Assembly (NCBI GenBank): GCA_029168955.1
Contig: JAPDOI010000020.1
Span: 1,396,501-1,460,500, forward strand
Length of the DNA: 64,000 bases
Origin: Aplectana chamaeleonis
Lineage: Eukaryota; Nematoda; Chromadorea; Rhabditida; Cosmocercidae
Direction: 5' to 3'
The notes under the pieces are model-generated. The model ran no database searches and had not been told where the DNA came from. It worked only from the letters and a program-made list of their open reading frames with translations. The position numbers and the translations under genes are program-made. This document shows, one piece after another, positions 55,690 to 64,000 of the stretch; the stretch's first letter is position 1, and each line of letters starts with the position of its first letter.

Positions 55690-56010
55690 ATAAAGGATGT
55701 TAAGAGTGCTGAACACGAATCTGTGTTCCGCTTGTCGGAATGTTGAGGTTTACTTAGAGTTACGGTTCGCATAATGATATTCAGGGAATGTAACCAACCT
55801 TAAATATTTGCAAACCGACAAATGCTCGACAAGTTCATGTTCACCTCCCAGAATAACCCCCATAGAGAAGTTTCGAGCCAAATCTGAGAATTTGATCGAA
55901 CCACATCGATCATATACCCACTGTAATCTACCTTAACCTATCAAAATGATAAACTGACCTCAGATTTGTGTTAAACACACCTACCAAATAACCTGAGCGA
56001 AGAAGTTTTG
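55690..56010. repeat. TACGG-motif dispersed family, copy 2
   Basis: Shares AGTGCTGAACACGAATCTG, TTGAGGTTTACT, AGAATAACCCC and ATACCCACTGTAATCTACC with 10700-11000 and 62700-63760. Family interior only; no ends seen here. Confidence 0.7.
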
Positions 56011-56112
56011 AAGGCAAAGGACACCTAAAAATCTATTTTTCAGATTTTATGCTCACCTTGCCGAAAAAAAAACAAGCGCTGGCACGCCGTTCGTCGTCTG
56101 GCGCAGCGTCTT

Positions 56113-56312
56113 AGGAACGCGCTAGTCACGTCTTTTGGCGTGTCGTAGGTCAAAAAAAATTGCTCACAATCGCACGACGCCAAACACCTAGTATGATACT
56201 GTCTTCTTGCTAGTTCATCGAAAGTTAGACACGGACGATGATTAAACGTTTTTGACCTACAACGCCCCAAAAGACGAGCCGCGCAACGCCTGGTGACTAG
56301 CGCGCTTCCACG
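56113..56312. mobile_element. Palindromic MITE
   Basis: Arms share GGAACGCGCTAGTCAC, GTCTTTTGGCG and TGTAGGTCAAAAA, inverted (TTTTTGACCTACAACGCCCC, AAAAGACGAGCC, GGTGACTAGCGCGCTTCC). Core about 100 bp. Confidence 0.75.
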
Positions 56313-56605
56313 ACGCGCCAAAGTACGCTACGCCATGCTACAAACGACACTCTAGCGCTTGTTGGAGGACATCACTCGCTTATTACAATGGTATCTCTGC
56401 CGTGTTCCGAGACCTGATTGAGAGAGCCTACCGTGACGTCGCAGATATGCATGCGATAAATTCTACGCCACATCTGCGAGTTCTTGGCAGGTTAACTGAA
56501 GAATTACCGTTCAGGGTATGATCTACCAACTATAGTTCCGTTTTCTCATATCTAATTTTTTAGTTTTCCTAATGCTAGTTCAGAGAACCTACCGCGACGT
56601 CTCAG

Positions 56606-56967
56606 GTAGGCGTCGTTTATACCCCCCTGCCGAGCCGCGCGTCACAGTGCATTTCTGTAATATTCATCTAGCGGCGCGGCACAATCGATATCAGGGGTCG
56701 TTTATGCTTCCACCGCTGAGCGGCGGGGCGCTATCCTATAGTATCGATCGCGCCGCTCCGCGTGATCAATATTAGAGGTCTTTTATACTTCCGCCGCCGA
56801 GCGGTGCGGCACAGAGCATCTCTGTAGTATTGATCATGCGGCGCGGCACGATCGATGTCATAGGATTACACTTTGTCGCGCCGCTTGGCGGCAGAAGTAT
56901 AAACGACGCCTTGCAGGAATGCACTGTGCCGTGCCGCTCGGCAGCGGAAGTATGAAAGGCGTCATAA
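56606..56967. mobile_element. Cluster of Harbinger-type palindromic MITE arms
   Basis: At least four arm copies. GTCGTTTATACCCCCCTGCC, GTCGTTTATGCTTCCACCGC and GTCTTTTATACTTCCGCCGC face right. GGCGGCAGAAGTATAAACGA and GGCAGCGGAAGTATGAAAGG face left. Central words ATATTGATCA and CGGCACGATCGATAT recur. Looks like nested or tandem insertion of the family seen at 27043-27231. Confidence 0.8.
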
Positions 56968-57530
56968 ACATGCCATCATGTGACGCGCACATGCGGCTCA
57001 TTGGTGCGTTCTCTGAACCGGTGTCCTGTTTTTGCTCTCGTTGACGTGTTCGTTGATTTATCGCATCGGATTTTTTTGTTGCTATTGATTTTTTGCAAAA
57101 CCAATTTTTTTATAAGTACTTTCAGATGTTTTCGATGTATGACCGATGATAACGACAACTCGAAACTGACGCGAAACCATCAGAACCACGAAGCCTCCCA
57201 GCAGTGGACGTCTGCTAAGATGCGCGCTGTGAGTATGAAATTGTATTTTATTTTGTATATTATTTTTTTCGTTTTTTTTTCTGTTTTCTTTTGAAATTTG
57301 AAAAATGCGGAATGGTCACAACGGGAGTTTTCTTCGTTGAGAAAGGTAAGGAGTTCATTTTCATTTCATCGTGATTCATTCGTTCATGCCTGAATGGTAA
57401 AGTCCGTAGTGACATTTCCGTTGGATGCGTGCGTGCTTGCGTAGAGGTCATGTTGCAATGCATTGTGTACTTCAGGAAAGTTTTTGTGGATGTTTCTGAG
57501 CCTCAACCTTGAATGATGGACACTCGAGCG
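56968..57530. other. Unassigned DNA
   Basis: Nothing recognised. Confidence 0.35.
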
Positions 57531-57533
57531 TAA

Positions 57534-57665
57534 GGCGTCGTTTATACGCCATTGAGCGGCGCGGCACAGTGCACTTCTGTAATATTGATCACGCGGCGCT
57601 GCACGAACGATATTATAGGATTTCACTTTGCCGCGCCGCTCAGCGGCGCAAGCATACACGGCCTC
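57534..57665. mobile_element. Harbinger-type palindromic MITE, copy 4
   Basis: Flanked by TAA (57531-57533, 57666-57668). Left end GGCGTCGTTTATACGCC, right end GCATACACGGCC. The interior has CGGCACAGTGCACTTCTGTA, ATATTGATCACGCGGCGC and ATAGGATTTCACTTTG as in the other copies. Confidence 0.8.
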
Positions 57666-58181
57666 TAAAGACTTCGATGCCGCTTCGCTAGCCGCCCCGC
57701 ATCCGACGGAAATTCTGCGGCGATTTGTAAAGGTTCAGATTTGTCTTCTTCAGCTTGAAGTCGCAAAAGTGATAGGCGGTAAAATTGAGGTATCCTTCTT
57801 GTTATTGATTTTTCATTGTTCACTGATTACATGGGTCTATGTCCGTGATGAACGTCTCTTTGGACGCGTGCCTACCTGCGTGATGATCGTTTTGAATAGT
57901 CCCTTTGTTTCGAAGATTTATTTCCGTGAAATTTTTAGTGAAGCTTTGCCACTGCTTAGCGAGCCGCCACGCGTCCGGCCGAAACTTCTCTATGAGATTT
58001 GAATATTGAGCTCATCAATGGGATTTATTGATTTTTTCGCTGACTGATCACTAGAGCTTTGATAAGTGGCGTAATTCTTGTAGTACGTGTGCGCATTGGC
58101 GTGAGGGTCATATAAAGGTTTACTGTTGCGTCAAAATGTACGCATTTTTGTGATTTTTCACGAGCGTGGTCGCTCCATGAA
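57666..58181. other. Unassigned DNA
   Basis: Plus frame 57628-58002 reads out of the MITE and has no recognisable domain. Confidence 0.35.
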
Positions 58182-58319
58182 AGGAACCGTTCATACTTCC
58201 ACCGCCGAACGGCGAGGAAGAGTGTATTTCTGTAATATTGATCCAGAGGTGCGGCACGATCGATATTGTAGGACCGCACTTTGCGGCGCCGCTCCGCGGC
58301 ACAACCATAAGCGATTCCC
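58182..58319. mobile_element. Harbinger-type palindromic MITE, copy 5
   Basis: Left end AGGAACCGTTCATACTTCCA, then CCGCCGAACGGCG; right end GGCGCCGCTCCGCGG, ACCATAAGCGATTCCC. Central GTGTATTTCTGTAATATTGA and CGGCACGATCGATATTGTAG match the family. Confidence 0.75.
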
Positions 58320-58497
58320 AACGTTGAATTATGCATATTTCTACCGCAACGCGACCGTTTCTCTACTCGCTACTGATCTGAAGGAAGGTCTAATCATTAC
58401 GAAAAATTTTAATGGGTGTGTGCGGCGGTTGTAACCTTGTCCACTACGGGTGTTGTTTTGAGGATTACTCAGACAACAGGTGCGGACTGACCGCTGG

Positions 58498-58870
58498 CAA
58501 TCAAGGCCTCTCCGGGCGGTACGCCGGCAAGTTGCGGGCGGATCGCTGCTCATCGTGACCTTGGCGGGCGGATCGCTGGCTATCAAAGCCCTTGCGGGCG
58601 GATCGCTGCGTTTTGGCGGGCAGATAGCGGCACCTGGAAAACTTGTTCACGCTAGCGGGCGGATCGCCGGCAAGCTCTAAAGCGGCGATCCGCCCGCAAC
58701 CTGCCAGCGATCCGCCCGCAATGACTTCGATAACCAGCGATGCGCCCGCTGAGCTATGAGATGCAGCGATCCGCCCGCAACCTGCCGGCGATCCGCCCGC
58801 CAGGGCTTTGATAGCCAGCGATCCGCACGCCACTGGTTTGATAGCCAGCGATCCGCCCGCTCAAATTTGA
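58498..58870. repeat. Palindromic array of GCGGGCGGATCGC
   Basis: The 13-mer GCGGGCGGATCGC (or one-base variants) occurs about six times forward in 58535-58675 and about seven times inverted (GCGATCCGCCCGC) in 58685-58860. The switch point is close to 58680. Linker words TATCAAAGCC and TGGCTATC also invert. A palindrome built from a short repeat. Confidence 0.9.
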
Positions 58871-58946
58871 CACGGTGAAACTTGTCAATCATTGACGAGT
58901 TCTTTTCTGTTATCAGTATCATGCTCAGAGTAAACAAACCGAAGCG

Positions 58947-59100
58947 TATAAAAGGCGCTCCAACGCACTGAATGCTCACTCGGCATTTCGAGGCCGATCT
59001 TGGAAGGTGACTTCAAGTCGCCTTTGAAGGATCACTCAGAAGCCGAAGAATAATTTTTGGCAGCTGAGGGGATGGTCCCCACGGTTAGGGGGGGGTGGTC
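58947..59100 (+). promoter_or_regulatory. Candidate promoter with TATA box, hairpins and Sm-like site
   Basis: TATAAAAG at 58947-58954 is followed, about 30 bp on, by GCTCACTCGG. Then come two stem-loops: CGGC...GCCG at 58981-58996 and GGTGAC-TTCAA-GTCGCC at about 59006-59022. AATTTTTGG at 59051-59059, matching the Sm-site consensus, precedes a GGGG-ATGGT-CCCC hairpin. This resembles a small structured RNA gene or the start of an LTR. I could not match it to a known snRNA or LTR, and chance assembly is possible. Confidence 0.3.
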
Positions 59101-59177
59101 CCTCACACGGAGACCGTGGTGGGAACCCACGGAAACCAAAATGTGGCATCGAGGGTGGATCGCCGGCCAGTGGCGGG

Positions 59178-59320
59178 CGGATCGCTGGCTACCGGCGGGC
59201 GGATAGCTGGCTACTGCCTGGCGGATCGCTGATTACTGCCGGGCGGATCGCTGGCTAATGCCGGGCGGATCGCTGGCTACTGCCGGGTGGATCGCTAGCT
59301 ACTGGCGGGCGGATGGCGGA
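59178..59320. repeat. 22-bp GGATCGCTGGCTACTGCCGG minisatellite
   Basis: About six contiguous 22-bp units, GGATCGCTGGCTACTGCCGG plus GC with variants. The same core as the palindromic array at 58498-58870. GC-rich. Confidence 0.92.
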
Positions 59321-61148
59321 GGGGATGTCGATCCACCCGCCAAATGCCAGCGATCCGCCTGCACCTACAGTCTGAGTATATAGTGATTTTTTGTTCGAAG
59401 TTTGTTGTGTGGCCGCTACGCGACTGCTTCGCGACCACGCGCGCATCCGGCGGAAACTTCAAGATGATATGAGTGTAGAGCACTTTCCTTCGTTTCCATA
59501 GTGTTTCTCACGTATCTGAGTTTTTGAACACTCGTAGTGGACTCGCCCATTTATTCGGTAAGGCGATTAAGGTTTTCGGAAGGTTGCCAGATGTGTGTAA
59601 CCCTTCATCTTCACAGCGTACCCTGTCCAGATGTTCCATATGACGAAACTGAGCACTCTTATATCGATATCTTGAACTATCGCAGATATTCAGTTCTCTA
59701 GCAACTATTTTACATTTATATACCTGTTCATACCTTCTTTTTATCGATTTTCTATCAAAAAAATTTTGTGCGAAAGATTTCCAGCGATATCAAAATCTTC
59801 ACAGAGAAATGCATCTTTTATACTTGGCTGCATATTTAATATTTTATTTTCATACTTTTCCTATAAAATTCTGTTAGTCAGCTGCGGGAGGACGCGGTGC
59901 GTATCTGTAACCACAGCGAAATCCTCTTTGGAGGGATTCCCAATTGGATATTTCTTTCTTTTCAGAAAGTGTGCGAGCGGAAGCGGCGCGTATTTATTAA
60001 ATCATATGAGACGCGTTCGAATCGCATATGCCGCGATAATCCCTCTACGCAAGACCTCTGATTCTACTCTGGGAAAATTCACCGCTGCAGTGCCGGGTTA
60101 GTACCGCGACCCTTGACTGTGCCGCGATTCCGCAGCGGTTCCGTGATAAAACCGCGCCGGCCCCGCAAGAATGACGAATCGCGGAGCCTCGACACCGCCG
60201 CGCCCCTTCCGCTGCTACACCGTACTGACGCTACAGTTTAGAGATTCTAGCTTAAACTCCTAGCTTCACAGCTCTATCGTGGCTTTGTGGTAGGTCCTCT
60301 GAACTGGGCCGTTATTTAGTATAATACTTCGTTTCTAAACTATATAACTTTATATTCAGGTGTTAGCTAAAAATAGTTTTAATTTAGTATAATATTTTTT
60401 TTGTCTCCAAAATGCACAGCAACTTTCTAATGTTTGTTGATTGAAGTTGGTGGGCTCTCGTTTAGATCTCTTGCTGGGAGGGAATTCCAACTTCACTTCT
60501 TTGGCAGAGGTCCAAATTAGTCCCAGAATTGCTTTTGATATGTTTTTTTTCTGCATTTGTTCGTACCTTTATTCTCCCAATATTTGCCTAACCCTAACAT
60601 GCTGTGTAAGGTCGGAGAACAATAGATCGGATGGTGGAAAGCTGCCCCGAGGCGTTTGATTCAATAAATCCAGGAGAGAAATCGGATTTTCTGACGAGAT
60701 TTGCTGGCCTAGCGTAAAAAAACCAGTTTCTGTCTGCAGTTGATTTTAGTGTTGGCTTTTGGATTTTCTTCCGCTGATTTTTCAAATTTTCCAGTGTTTT
60801 AATTTGAATTTGAAAATGAAACTAATATTGAAATTTTTAAGTGAAATAAAATCATACAGAAATAAATAGTAGTTAAAAAAAAGGAAGAAACACGAAATTC
60901 CCATCGAAACTCAAAGCCGATCATAAAGGTTTAGGAACCATAAAAAAACTTAATTTCAGCATTGGTGATAAATTATTTTAATGTTCATCTAGAAATTCTG
61001 TTTTTTTTTTCGGGAAAAAACTGAGGAGCGGACTCAATGACTTTATCAGACTTTATCTTTTTGAGTTTATATTACAAACTATTACATCGGGTTGGTGTTT
61101 TTTCGCTTCATTCTTGTTTAGTTCGGGGTTAGTCGGCACAGCGTCTTG
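59321..61148. other. Unassigned DNA
   Basis: No gene, RNA gene or repeat that I can define. A small GC-rich patch lies at 60080-60230. Confidence 0.4.
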
Positions 61149-62112
61149 GCATGTGGATTGAATCCACACCGCGGTGGTGGCTAAGGCGCTATTCATACTA
61201 CTCAACGCCAGCGCGGCACGCACGTGCCGCGCTGACGTGGCGTTTGTGTATGAATGGCCCGACGTCTCTTCCGCGCGGCACGCGCGTGACGCCAGCTCTG
61301 CCATGGCGGCGATGGCCGAAAAAGCTTTTTACTCATTTTCACTGTTTAATCATCATCAATTTCATTCCGTTTCTTAATAATTAGTTCCATTACTATCCTC
61401 TGCTATCTTGGTGGTGAACGCATGTACAGAATTTTGTTGTTTGGAAATGTTAGGCCCGCATTTTTCTGCTCCGCCTAGGTGTCGCCACTGGAGTGTTCAG
61501 TCTCCACAAGCGCGGCACGCGCGTCACGCGCTTGGAAAGTATTCATACTCTAACGCCACGCCACCGCGCTGGCGTTGAGTAGTGGTGAATAGCGCCTAAA
61601 AAGCAGTTCGGCTGGCGCACGCGACCCGCGCGACGGAAAAACGCTGCGCGCGCGTCGTCCTAGGGGCGCCTCATCCGAGGGCCCTCATAAATAGTAGTAG
61701 TTGTTTCATTTGGGTTCTTCCCCTTTATTATTTTTGTATTTAGTTCATGTTGTTCTTGTGTCAGAGGTAGGAGTCGGCTTCGGAATAATTATCGTCATCT
61801 CCCATTCCGCTCCGAGAAGCAAACAAAAAAAACTGAAAAAAAACTTCTATAGAAAGTGCGAATTCAACTGAAACAATGGTATGAGAAGCACTGCGTCTAA
61901 GAAAACCATTATAAAGAAAAACATGAACAAAATGCAAAAATGATAAAGGGGGACAGCTAAAATGGAACAACAAATAGTTTTTTGAGGGCTCTCGGTTAAC
62001 GCGCCCCAAGGACGACGCGCGCCCGCAACGTTTTTTTTTTTCGTAGCGCTCGTCGCGTGTACCAGCCGAACTGCTCCTTAGGCATACTCGCGGTGTGGAT
62101 TCGATCCACATG
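61149..62112. mobile_element. Long inverted-repeat element, left arm interrupted
   Basis: Outer ends CATGTGGATTGAATCCACAC and inverse GTGTGGATTCGATCCACATG (61149-61170, 62090-62112). Further arm sequence (61603-61692 and 61982-62085) shares GCAGTTCGGCTGG, CACGCGAC, CGCGCGTCGTCCT and GAGGGC. A 412-bp MITE splits the left arm at 61182. The interior 61700-61980 includes the frame at 61761-62294 with no known motif. Confidence 0.8.
61185..61596. mobile_element. PIF/Harbinger-type MITE with TAA duplication
   Basis: Ends GGCGCTATTCA and inverse GTGAATAGCGCC are flanked by TAA (61182-61184 and 61597-61599). The left arm ACTACTCAACGCCAGCGCGG and right arm CCGCGCTGGCGTTGAGTAGT are perfect inverse. 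Removing the insert and one TAA gives GGCTAAAAAGCAGTTCGG, which aligns with the other arm of the host element (GCCTAAGGAGCAGTTCGG in reverse complement). The insertion site is thus directly confirmed. Confidence 0.92.
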
Positions 62113-62154
62113 ACCCGCGTCTTCATAACACCTTGCAACCAGGAAGCGTATTGG

Positions 62155-62230
62155 CAGCACCGTGGCTCAGAGGCAAGCGTCTCTTCTCTCACCCAGTAGA
62201 CGAGGGGTTTGGTCCCCCTGGAAGTACTTT
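62155..62230 (+). ncRNA. tRNA-like Pol III unit (possible SINE head or pseudo-tRNA)
   Basis: TGGCTCAGAGGCAAGCG resembles an internal A box. AGGGG-TTTGGTC-CCCCT is a perfect 5-bp stem with a 7-nt loop like a T arm, near a B-box pattern. CGTCT and AGACG pair as an anticodon-like stem with a 15-nt loop. A T6 run follows at about 62227. The acceptor stem does not pair, so a working tRNA is unlikely. Confidence 0.35.
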
Positions 62231-62389
62231 TTTGCATTTTATCAGAAATATTGTTTTTATGATTGGGGAACATTTCTGAAAGAGTGTACCCCATTTTAGA
62301 CTCTCAGCTAACACTTTGAGTTAACATACGCGAATAATGCTGCCTCTAAACCGAGTTATGTCGGGTTTCCTCAGTACGGCGGAAAGGTA

Positions 62390-62653
62390 CTGTGCTTATC
62401 TGGGCCGAATTCCGGTCCGCAATTGCGTATCGACACGCTTTCAAGTCGGAAAAGTTTCCAGCGCCGCAGCCGCCGATCTGTTGACTCTAGGTGGGTTTTG
62501 GAAACTGGAAAGTGAGCAGAACTGGAGAAAACTGTATAAAAGAACCACATCGAGTCGGATTTGGCGCTGGAAACTCGACTGACTCGAGCGCGTGCGGCCG
62601 CAAAGCGTGTCAAGACGCAATCGAGGACCGGAATTTGGCCCAAAGAAGCACAG
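62390..62653. mobile_element. TA-target palindromic MITE, copy 2
   Basis: Starts CTGTGCTTATCTGGGCC and ends AAGAAGCACAG, flanked by TA (62388-62389, 62654-62655). Near-identical arms to 25593-25871. Its centre (TCTAGGTGGGTTTTGGAAAC and on) is inverted relative to copy 1. Confidence 0.88.
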
Positions 62654-62689
62654 TATGTGCGATTTTTAGGCTGTTCAGAAACATTGTTT

Positions 62690-64000
62690 CCGATTTGGCT
62701 CAAAATGTTTTTCTGAGGGGTTATTCGGGGTCCTGAACACGATTCTGATATAGTTTTCTCGATATTCTGAGGCTTACTGTAGGTTACGGTAGATATACTG
62801 CTATTCAACTGGCGTGACCTACCTTAGTAATTTGAAAATCGATGAATTCATTCCAAATTCGTGTTCAGCTCCTCAGAAAAATTCCACAGACAGTTTCGAG
62901 CAAAATCTAACAAGCGAACCACAATAAGTCATAGTGACCATTCCAAATGAAATGTAGTTTTCAAGAACCATTTTTGGACGAAAAGTCCGAATATGCCCAT
63001 TGCAGCTGCCTAGACCCACTCAGAAAAAAGTTATAGGCATTTTTTCTCTGATTTGCGTACTTATTCTACCCTCCAAAAAGCGCATTATTTTTAAGAAAAT
63101 CTGGAAACGGACCTCATAATCGTGTTCAGCGCTTAAAACTACCCCACTAAGCAAAGTTAGGTTGGAGGAACATTTTCCAAACTTTGCGCAGACTAACAGC
63201 GTTTCGGAGTTGTACGGATTTTTCGGTTGGGCGTTTATTTCTACCGAGTAGAGGGCTCTCGGAGCGTTCTAGAAAAATATTCCAGATTTCACTAAAAATT
63301 TGCTCTTGAGGGTCATTTGGGGGTGCTGATCACGAATCTGAGGTTCATTTATAGATTTTTCGAAGTTTTCGACTGTATTCGTTAACAGATTACCATCGGG
63401 GAGAATTTTGTGGCAAATCGCGACTTTTGACGCTTTCCGGAGTGCTTCTATAGAAAATGCTCAAGTTATTTCCCTGGAGGTTATTTGGAGTGCTGAATAC
63501 GAATCTGATGTCGGTTTATCGATTTTTGGCAGCTTACGGTAGATTACGGTGGGTATACGGTAGTTTGGTTAAAGTCTCAGATTTGTCTCAAAGTTTCTAT
63601 GTGGGGGTTATTTGAGGTGCTGAATACAAATTCAATGTCCATTTGCCGATTATCGGAATATTGAGGTAGGTTTCGCATCCTAAATGGCATGTTACCTACC
63701 GTAACCTACAGTAAACCTTGAAATTTGGGCAAGCAAACCCCAGATTCGTGTTCAGCACCCCAGATTACTCCTACATACATGTTTTTAGCAAAATCCGGAG
63801 AAAAATTTAAAAACACTCCGAAAATTCCGGGGGGGGGGAGGGTACCCTTACCTTACCGCGGAGCTTTAAAAAACGCTCATAACTTTTTTCAGAGTGGGTC
63901 TAGGCAGCTGCGATGGGTATATTCGGACTTTTCGTCCAAAAGTGGTTCTAGAAAAGTACATTTCAATTGAAATGGTCACTAAGACTTTTTGTGGTTCCCT
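62690..64000. repeat. TACGGTAG-motif dispersed family, large copy
   Basis: Repeated words TTACTGTAGGTTACGGTAG, ACGGTAGATTACGGTGGG, GGTGCTGAATACAAATTC and GAATAACCCC link it to 10700-11340 and 55690-56010. 62938-63045 and 63873-63990 are inverted copies of one another (GGACGAAAAGTCCGAATATG, GCAGCTGCCTAGACCCACTC). A third relative is at 10565-10620, so this looks like a second element with long inverted ends running beyond the window edge. Confidence 0.75.

Noticed and set aside
58501..58833. 110-codon minus frame with repeated GGSLAI residues
   Set aside because: Translation of the GCGGGCGGATCGC array.

Overview
This 64 kb window looks like repeat-dominated, gene-poor DNA from a eukaryote, most likely a nematode. 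Three things point to a nematode. A repeated 20-22 nt sequence is almost identical to the nematode SL1 spliced leader and is followed each time by a GT splice donor. Two Tc1-like transposons share a 57-bp intron at the same codon position. There is also a mariner relic and a truncated non-LTR retrotransposon. No ordinary host protein gene could be recognised. Long open frames are either transposase/reverse transcriptase or artefacts of satellite, palindromic and pyrimidine-only DNA. Species assignment is not possible from the sequence alone.

Layout. 1-2370: edge of a 157-bp satellite array, near-identical at the left and decaying to the right. 2370-9300: mostly unassigned AT-rich DNA with a foldback element (4399-4787), a 42-bp minisatellite (8446-8650) and dispersed repeats. 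9513-12608: two copies of a MITE with TTAA-like ends, around a 1.1-kb element with long inverted ends (10480-11560). 14100-14333: a GC-rich palindrome. 14520-17110: a 2.6-kb almost pure pyrimidine array built from a 303-316 bp higher-order unit. 17580-19040: a decayed minisatellite carrying another TTAA MITE. 19604-21606: a 2.0-kb hAT-type element with a perfect 8-bp target duplication, itself containing palindromes and an SL-like copy. 22149-27231: several palindromic MITE families. 28217-29060: an internally deleted mariner.

32567-33765 and 35925-36440: GC-rich repeats full of CACGTG motifs that carry SL1-like RNA gene candidates. 38717-40091: a second hAT-type element with a perfect 8-bp duplication. 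41315-43578: a candidate long-TIR element with 9-bp direct repeats. 45740-48591: a 5'-truncated LINE split by a Tc1-like element (46402-47982). 48731-49892: an element with ends AGGGGTATGGTATACT. 53935-55517: a second Tc1-like element with three in-frame stops and a lost catalytic Glu. 56605-59320: palindromic Harbinger-type MITEs and GC-rich short-unit repeats. 61149-62112: a long inverted repeat whose left arm is interrupted by a PIF/Harbinger-type MITE. 62690-64000: a dispersed family rich in TACGGTAG motifs.

Together this is a graveyard of mostly non-autonomous DNA transposons (Tc1/mariner, hAT, PIF/Harbinger, TTAA-type) nested in satellite DNA. No intact transposase remains in the window. 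The most unusual item is the family of five SL1-like sequences. Each has a GT immediately after the leader and a conserved GCATACGACGCA-type motif 36-40 nt upstream, and one also has an Sm-like site. They may be divergent spliced-leader RNA genes, or remnants of one, amplified inside transposable repeats.
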